This document shows positions 60,006 through 64,000 of a stretch of 64,000 nt of DNA, piece after piece. Below the pieces are notes generated by a model. The model ran no database searches. It saw nothing but the letters and a program-made list of their open reading frames with translations, and was not told the origin of the DNA. Each line of letters begins with the position of its first letter. Within the stretch, counting starts at the first letter, position 1. Origin of the DNA: Streptosporangium becharense (GTDB taxonomy: Bacteria; Actinomycetota; Actinomycetes; Streptosporangiales; Streptosporangiaceae); assembly GCF_014204985.1 (NCBI RefSeq), contig NZ_JACHMP010000001.1:248001-312000 (forward strand), written 5' to 3'. A program made the translations under genes and the position numbers.

Positions 60006-60293
60006 ATGGGCGATGTCTTCAAGGCCCTCGCCGACCCCACCCGGCGGATCATTCTCGACGAGCTGACCGAGCAAGACGGCCAGACCCTGTTCGAGATCTG
60101 TGTCCGCCTGACGAGTCGACATCAGCTGAGCCTGACCCGGCAGGCCGTGTCCCAGCATCTGGCGGTGCTGGAGGAGGCCGGGCTGATCACGACGCGCAGG
60201 CAGGGGCGATACAAGTTCCACCACCTCGACACCACTCCCCTGGCCGCCATCCTCGAGCGGTGGCCGGTCACCAGGAAAGGACAAGCGCCGTGA
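60006..60293 (+). CDS. ArsR-family regulator
   Basis: This 95-residue SmtB/ArsR-type repressor has F-K-A-L-A-D-P-T-R-R-I-I-L-D-E-L near residue 5-20, L-T-R-Q-A-V-S-Q-H-L-A-V-L-E-E-A-G-L-I near 45-63, and R-R-Q-G-R-Y-K-F-H in the wing. There is no metal-binding Cys pair, one Cys at residue ~32. Such stand-alone ArsR proteins pair with glyoxalase/VOC or START-domain genes. The stop overlaps the VOC gene by four bases, so the two are coupled. Confidence 0.92.
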   Translation: MGDVFKALADPTRRIILDELTEQDGQTLFEICVRLTSRHQLSLTRQAVSQHLAVLEEAGLITTRRQGRYKFHHLDTTPLAAILERWPVTRKGQAP

Positions 60294-60679
60294 AGATCTA
60301 CGTCACCAGCGTGTTCGTGGACGACCAGCAGAAGGCCCTCGACTTCTACACCGGGGTGCTCGGCTTCGCCAAGAAACACGACATCCCGATGGGCGAGGCC
60401 CGATGGTTGACGGTCGTCTCACCGGAGGACCCCGAGGGCACGGAGCTGCTCCTGGAACCGGACGGGCACCCCGCGGTCAAGCCGTACAAGGATGGGCTGG
60501 TCGCCGACGGCATCCCGGCCGCCTCGTTCCAGGTGGCGGACGCACAGGCGGAGTACGAGCGGCTGCGTGGGCTGGGGGTGACGTTCACGCAGGAGCCGAT
60601 GACGGCGGGGCCGGTGACCATGGCGGTCTTCGACGACACCTGCGGGAACCTGATCCAGATCGTGACCCCCGCCCAGTAG
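60290..60679 (+). CDS. VOC-family protein (glyoxalase/bleomycin resistance superfamily)
   Basis: This 129-residue vicinal-oxygen-chelate protein has two beta-alpha-beta-beta-beta modules, S-V-F-V-D-D-Q-Q-K-A-L-D-F-Y-T-G-V-L-G-F and F-D-D-T-C-G-N-L-I-Q-I. Only part of the metal ligands of true glyoxalases is present, so it may bind rather than convert its ligand. GTG at 60290 overlaps the ArsR stop. It is probably an effector-inactivating or binding protein regulated by the ArsR partner. A strong terminator follows. Confidence 0.9.
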   Translation: MKIYVTSVFVDDQQKALDFYTGVLGFAKKHDIPMGEARWLTVVSPEDPEGTELLLEPDGHPAVKPYKDGLVADGIPAASFQVADAQAEYERLRGLGVTFTQEPMTAGPVTMAVFDDTCGNLIQIVTPAQ

Positions 60680-60729
60680 TGCTTCGTCGGCGGGTCACCT
60701 CCCCCGGCCGGCTACGGCCGACGCACCAC

Positions 60730-60775
60730 CCGTCCGGTGACCACCGGTGACGGACGACCGGTGGTCACCGGACGG
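60730..60775. terminator. bidirectional terminator, 19-bp perfect stem
   Basis: Arms 60730-60748 and 60757-60775 pair perfectly across an eight-base loop. It lies between the convergent VOC and lipoprotein genes and overlaps the last codons of the latter. Confidence 0.9.
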
Positions 60776-61241
60776 CGTTCGCCACGATTCTCACCCCGCC
60801 CTTCTGGCACGTGGAGAGCCGGCCGCCGGCGCTCGCCTCCGCGGCCGAGGCGCTGGAGCAGTACCATCCGGCGACGACCGCGGCCGCGCCGCTGCCCTGC
60901 TTGGGAGTGCTCGGGCGGTAGTAGGTACGGAAGACCCGCAGAGCCGTTCCGCAGGAGACACGACCCGCGACGACTTTGATCGACGCCTTGGTGCCCTGGG
61001 GCAGCCGGATCTTGCCGCACGCGGCGCCGGATCCGGTGAACACTCGCTTGGGTGAGGACCAGGCCACCTGTACGTTCGTCCACGGCGCGGACTTCCCGTA
61101 CACGGGCGGCGCCGAGGAGACGGACGCCGCCGGGGCCCCCGCCCCCGCAGCGGCAGGCGCGGTCTTCAGCTCGGGGCTCCCCCCACAGGCGCTCAGGGAG
61201 AGCAGCAGCACCGGAAGGCAGGCGATGACACGGGGACGCAT
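60765..61241 (-). CDS. secreted lipoprotein
   Basis: This 158-residue protein has a lipoprotein signal: positive start, hydrophobic V-L-L-L-S-L and the lipobox L-S-A-C at ~17-20. An Ala/Pro-rich spacer follows, then a globular domain with four Cys that could form disulfides (A-A-C-G-K, V-S-C-G-T, W-Y-C-S, S-T-C-Q). No known family. The ATG at 61241 has GGAG upstream. It faces the PaaX regulator's 3' end and ends in a bidirectional terminator. It is expected to be anchored on the outer face of the membrane. Confidence 0.8.
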   Translation of the reverse strand: MRPRVIACLPVLLLSLSACGGSPELKTAPAAAGAGAPAASVSSAPPVYGKSAPWTNVQVAWSSPKRVFTGSGAACGKIRLPQGTKASIKVVAGRVSCGTALRVFRTYYRPSTPKQGSGAAAVVAGWYCSSASAAEASAGGRLSTCQKGGVRIVANAVR

Positions 61242-61354
61242 GGACGACTCCACAACTCGACTCCAAGATCGGTAAAGTTTCTCACACCGGGCTCCCCCGG
61301 AGATCACGGAGACTTTCCCACCGGACCGGCTGACGGCCTGGGACCTCCCGCGTC

Positions 61355-62320
61355 TCACGGCGCCGCGGGCCGGGCCGGTCGCCTTCCCCGATGCGTGTGG
61401 TGCCGGACGAGCGGGGCCAGCTCCGGGGAGAAGCGCGCGACCACCTGCCGCACGCGTATCTCGGCGAGCGGCCCCAGGCAGTCGTACAGTTCGGCGAAGA
61501 TCGCGTAGGCGCGCTCGCGCGGCCAGTCCGCCGCAAGCAGTTCCGCGGGAAGTTCGGGGTCGAGGCTGGGGAAGTGCAGCCAGGCGTACATGAGCTCGGT
61601 ACGGGCCGCCAGGGCCTCCGCCGCGCCGACGGCGCCTTCTCGCGCACGCCCCAGCCACGGTCCCCAGGCGGTCACGAACCCGTCGTAACGCGACCGGACC
61701 TCGTCGAGATCCCACGCCTCGATCGGGGCGGCACCCTGGGGAGCCCCCGGCAGGACCTGCGCGGTCATGACGACGTAGTTGCGCACCCCCAGTCCGGCCA
61801 GAGCCTGCGCGGCCTCTCCCCCCGCGTCACGGGGGGAGATCCAGACACCGTCGTACAGTGGCGCGAAACCGAGCCACCGCAGCCGCGCGCGGGCCGCGTG
61901 CCGGACGTCGCGCCGTTCCTCCGGCACCGAGAAGATCACCATGCGCCACTGCCCGTCCCAGGGACGTGAGACGGCCCCGAACGACACGACGCGCCGCATC
62001 CCCTGGTCGAGCAGCGCCGCCGCCGACGCCCGGCTCGTGAACCCGTAACCGGTCCGCCTGCCCGTCCTCGACGACTCCAGTACGCCTCTGCGCGCCAACC
62101 GGCTCAGCGCCGCACGGGCGGCGGCCGGCGAGATGCCGAACTCCCCGAGCAACGCGACGAGCGCGGCCGACGGCAAATGCTCCGTCCGGCCGTGCCAGTA
62201 GTCCCCGAGCAGGGTGACGAGCAGATGCTGCGGCTGAGGGCCACTCTGCGTCCGCGGCAGCCTGAACTCCCCCTCGGAGCCATCACCCGGGCCGGCGGTC
62301 ACCGCACTCGTACTCGTCAT
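61355..62320 (-). CDS. PaaX-family regulator
   Basis: This 321-residue protein has the PaaX N-terminal winged helix (L-L-G-D-Y-W near 37, E-F-G-I-S-P-A-A-A-R-A-A-L-S-R-L-A-R-R-G near 63) and the PaaX C-terminal domain (W-D-G-Q-W-R-M-V-I-F-S-V-P near 120, L-G-F-A-P-L-Y-D-G-V-W-I-S-P near 150). PaaX proteins sense phenylacetyl-CoA or related acyl-CoAs. No phenylacetate genes are nearby, so its target is elsewhere or it controls the divergent secreted hydrolase. The start is the ATG at 62320. Confidence 0.9.
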   Translation of the reverse strand: MTSTSAVTAGPGDGSEGEFRLPRTQSGPQPQHLLVTLLGDYWHGRTEHLPSAALVALLGEFGISPAAARAALSRLARRGVLESSRTGRRTGYGFTSRASAAALLDQGMRRVVSFGAVSRPWDGQWRMVIFSVPEERRDVRHAARARLRWLGFAPLYDGVWISPRDAGGEAAQALAGLGVRNYVVMTAQVLPGAPQGAAPIEAWDLDEVRSRYDGFVTAWGPWLGRAREGAVGAAEALAARTELMYAWLHFPSLDPELPAELLAADWPRERAYAIFAELYDCLGPLAEIRVRQVVARFSPELAPLVRHHTHRGRRPARPAAP

Positions 62321-62621
62321 AAGCCCAGTTTACGGATGACATACATATTCACGATCGATGACGAACATGCAGCATTTCAGCGGCGTGTCTCGCAGGCCGT
62401 GTGACCCCGCCTGGCGTCCCCGGCCATCGCGGAGACATCGTCGGTGGTATCGGTGATATCACCGGTCTCACGACCGGTCCGTTGAGGGGCCCCGCTCGTC
62501 TTTCTATATTTCCATTACGGGCGACGCCTGATCTGTCCAATGAGAGCCCCGCTCCGGCGGGCGACACGCCCGGAGAAACCTCTCCCCCCGGATCCACCCC
62601 CCGCCCCATCGAGGAGACCCC
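62321..62621. other. gap: divergent promoter region, nothing certain
   Basis: These 301 bases lie between the divergent PaaX and hydrolase genes. An AT-rich segment at 62330-62400 may hold both promoters. A 75-codon frame (62401-62625) ends with an ATGA overlap on the hydrolase start, but its composition is not protein-like and it has no ribosome-binding site. Confidence 0.4.
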
Positions 62622-63467
62622 ATGAACCTCAGACGGCTCATCCGGCGGACGGTCACCGCAGGTGCCGCCTTCGTCCTGGCCGGTGCTCTGCTCCACCTGC
62701 CGGCCGGCCCCGTCCACGCCGCCGTCGGCGGTTCGGGCCCCTACCCCGCCGACTACGAGACCACCATCAGGCTGCGCGACCACACCATCTACCGGCCCCA
62801 GACGATCCCCGCCGGGCTCAAGCTCCCGATCGTGGTGTGGGGCAACGGGGCGTGCCGCGCCGACGGGACCTGGTTCGAGAACATCCTCAAGGAGTTCGCC
62901 TCACACGGCTTCCTGGTCATCGCCAACGGCCGGCCCGGCGGCTTCGGCCAGACCGATCCCGAGATGCTCACCGAGGCCATCGACTGGGCCATCGCCGAGA
63001 ACACCCGGTACACCAGCAAGTACCGAGGCAGGATCGACACCACGAAGATCGCGGTGATGGGGCAGTCCTGTGGCGGTCTCGAGGCCTACGAGGTGTCCGA
63101 CGACCCGCGGGTCACCACCACGGGCATCTTCAACAGCGGCATGCTCGACGACTCCGACAACTACCAGCTCGCCCGGCTCCACGCCCCGATCATCTATGTC
63201 ATCGGCGGCCCGGACGACATCGCCCACCCCAACGCCATGGACGACTGGAACCGCCTCCCCGCCGGCCTGCCCGCCTTCATGGGCAACCTCGACGTCGGCC
63301 ACATGGGCACCTTCTCCCAGCCGAACGGCGGCGAGTTCGGCCGGGTAGGCTCCGCCTGGCTCAAGTGGCAGCTCAAAGGCGACACCGCCGCCAAAGCCTG
63401 GTTCGTCGGCCCCGGCTGCGGGCTGTGCGGCACCGAGTGGGACGTGATGCAGAAGAACCTGCGCTGA
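62622..63467 (+). CDS. secreted alpha/beta hydrolase (cutinase/PET-hydrolase-like)
   Basis: This 281-residue exported hydrolase has a signal peptide (residues 1-33, R-R-T-V-T-A-G-A-A-F-V-L-A-G to V-H-A-A). The mature enzyme has the oxyanion loop V-V-W-G-N-G, the nucleophile elbow G-Q-S149-C-G-G, an acid in G-G-P-D-D-I near 198 and the catalytic His in D-V-G-H-M-G near 227. The C-terminal C-G-L-C may form a disulfide. The fold matches dienelactone-hydrolase/PET-hydrolase-like secreted esterases, but the usual S-M-G-G elbow is S-C-G-G here. The ATG at 62622 follows GAGGAG. It has its own terminator. Confidence 0.88.
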   Translation: MNLRRLIRRTVTAGAAFVLAGALLHLPAGPVHAAVGGSGPYPADYETTIRLRDHTIYRPQTIPAGLKLPIVVWGNGACRADGTWFENILKEFASHGFLVIANGRPGGFGQTDPEMLTEAIDWAIAENTRYTSKYRGRIDTTKIAVMGQSCGGLEAYEVSDDPRVTTTGIFNSGMLDDSDNYQLARLHAPIIYVIGGPDDIAHPNAMDDWNRLPAGLPAFMGNLDVGHMGTFSQPNGGEFGRVGSAWLKWQLKGDTAAKAWFVGPGCGLCGTEWDVMQKNLR

Positions 63468-63510
63468 CCGACCACTACGGAACTCGTCGACTCCCGCCCG
63501 CGAGTCAGCG

Positions 63511-63546
63511 GGTCATGGTCCTGGTCTCGCGGCCGGGACCATGACC
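63511..63546 (+). terminator. terminator after the secreted hydrolase
   Basis: Perfect 11-base arms (63511-63521 and 63536-63546) with a 14-base loop lie 44 bases downstream of the hydrolase stop. Confidence 0.7.
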
Positions 63547-63824
63547 GTGGACACCGGCCTGGACACCCGAGCACAGAGCGGCTGATCCCCTCTCCCAATG
63601 GTGCGCACCCGCATGGACGGGGTGACCCTACTCGGACGCCTCGGGGTTGTCTTCGTCGATCAGCTGCTGGTCTTTCCGGAAGTGGTGTTCGAAATTCGGA
63701 CAGTTCCTTTACAATGTAGATTTATTACATGATGGCATCCTGCCGATGAGGGTCCGCCGCGAGAACACTCCCTGACGACAGGAAGAGATCCCCGCCCCCG
63801 GACCTCCCCCGAGCCCTCCGGCGC
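63547..63824. other. gap with the second 20-bp dispersed repeat
   Basis: Apart from the repeat at 63706-63725, this region shows only a short minus-strand frame (63630-63703, encoding a charged segment F-R-K-D-Q-Q-L-I-D-E-D) with no start. No gene was recognised. Confidence 0.4.
63706..63725 (+). repeat. 20-bp dispersed repeat, second copy
   Basis: It is identical to 14163-14182 on the same strand. In this copy a further TTACATGAT follows, so TACA/TGTA-type half sites occur three times within 30 bases. Confidence 0.75.
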
Positions 63825-64000
63825 TCAGGAGGCGTCGCGGGCGGGGTGGGTGCCGTTCACCTGGCCAGGGGCGGTGGACGAGTCGCCCCGGTCGATGTGG
63901 TCGGCGTGATAGAGGCCCTGGGTGAGCAGCCGGCGTACGTGCTCGTCGGCGGCGCTGTAGTAGACGAACGTGCCCTCGCGCCGACCCTTGACCAGCCCGG
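63825..64000 (-). CDS. ArsR-family regulator, 3' end only
   Basis: The last 58 codons of a leftward gene are inside the window: the wing R-R-E-G-T-F-V-Y-Y-S and final helix D-E-H-V-R-R-L-L, then L-Y-H-A-D-H-I-D and a polar tail. This is the C-terminus of an ArsR/SmtB-type regulator. The H-x-D-H cluster on the last helix could be part of an alpha-5 metal site. The 5' part, with the recognition helix, lies beyond the window. Confidence 0.75.
   Translation of the reverse strand, partial: GLVKGRREGTFVYYSAADEHVRRLLTQGLYHADHIDRGDSSTAPGQVNGTHPARDAS

Noticed and set aside
62401..62625. 75-codon frame ending in an ATGA overlap with the secreted hydrolase
   Set aside because: Composition is Pro/Gly/Thr-rich without family resemblance and no start signal; it reads as a GC-rich leader region.

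Overview
This window is chromosomal DNA of a high-GC actinomycete. About 70% or more of bases are G or C, GTG starts are common, and translational coupling by ATGA or GTGA overlaps is frequent. Regulators are dense (TetR, MerR, PadR, ArsR, LacI, LysR, GntR, PaaX and three ECF sigma factors). The protein repertoire fits Streptosporangiales (Nonomuraea/Streptosporangium-like), but that placement is inferred from protein flavour only. No rRNA, tRNA or CRISPR array was seen.

Layout. (1) 1-9.4 kb is accessory and eroded. It has an SDR gene, a tail-to-tail collision of histidine-kinase, ABC-exporter and SDR remnants, a TPR fragment, a reductase, an ECF sigma factor with a SnoaL tail, a chimeric serine hydrolase, a PadR/DUF1048 pair, a PLP-enzyme remnant and a calerythrin-like EF-hand protein. 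(2) 9.7-17.6 kb has a YtrA-type GntR/membrane-protein pair, a tandem-HTH MerR regulator divergent from an erythromycin-esterase gene, a DapB-like reductase lacking the catalytic histidines, and the first of two ECF42 sigma/DGPF loci. (3) 18-22 kb has an amidohydrolase-esterase-FAD oxidoreductase operon divergent from its own TetR, then a truncated GH1 glycosidase. (4) 22.8-26.2 kb is a complete ferredoxin reductase-P450-[3Fe-4S] ferredoxin operon with a divergent TetR.

(5) 26.5-34.7 kb is the most interesting block. uxaC and a frameshifted uxuB face a nickel-pincer racemase operon (larA, an internally deleted larC, larE, larB) across a LacI-type operator, followed by TetR and LacI genes. Together they suggest uronate catabolism in which a LarA-family 2-epimerase handles the aldonate. 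(6) 34.7-43.3 kb has a LysR gene divergent from a deaminase (CnbZ-like)/RidA/S9 peptidase/SDR run, then an F420-type nitroreductase, an alpha/beta hydrolase, a PadR regulator and a zinc alcohol dehydrogenase. (7) 43.6-53.5 kb is a degraded mobile island with two broken recombinases and an XRE gene, transposase fragments, a 19-bp perfect hairpin, inverted duplicate remnants at both edges, a secreted SGNH hydrolase with ten VCBS/FG-GAP-like repeats in two duplicated blocks, and a lower-GC secreted protein.

(8) 53.6-64 kb has the second ECF42/DGPF locus, a multiply frameshifted DUF4132 gene, a BmrR-like MerR gene with a textbook 19-bp-spacer promoter, two ArsR systems with clear palindromes, a VOC protein, a lipoprotein, a PaaX regulator, a secreted alpha/beta hydrolase of the cutinase/PET-hydrolase type, and the 3' end of another ArsR gene at the right edge. 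Single-base frameshifts occur in several genes, so either real decay or base-level sequence errors should be kept in mind.
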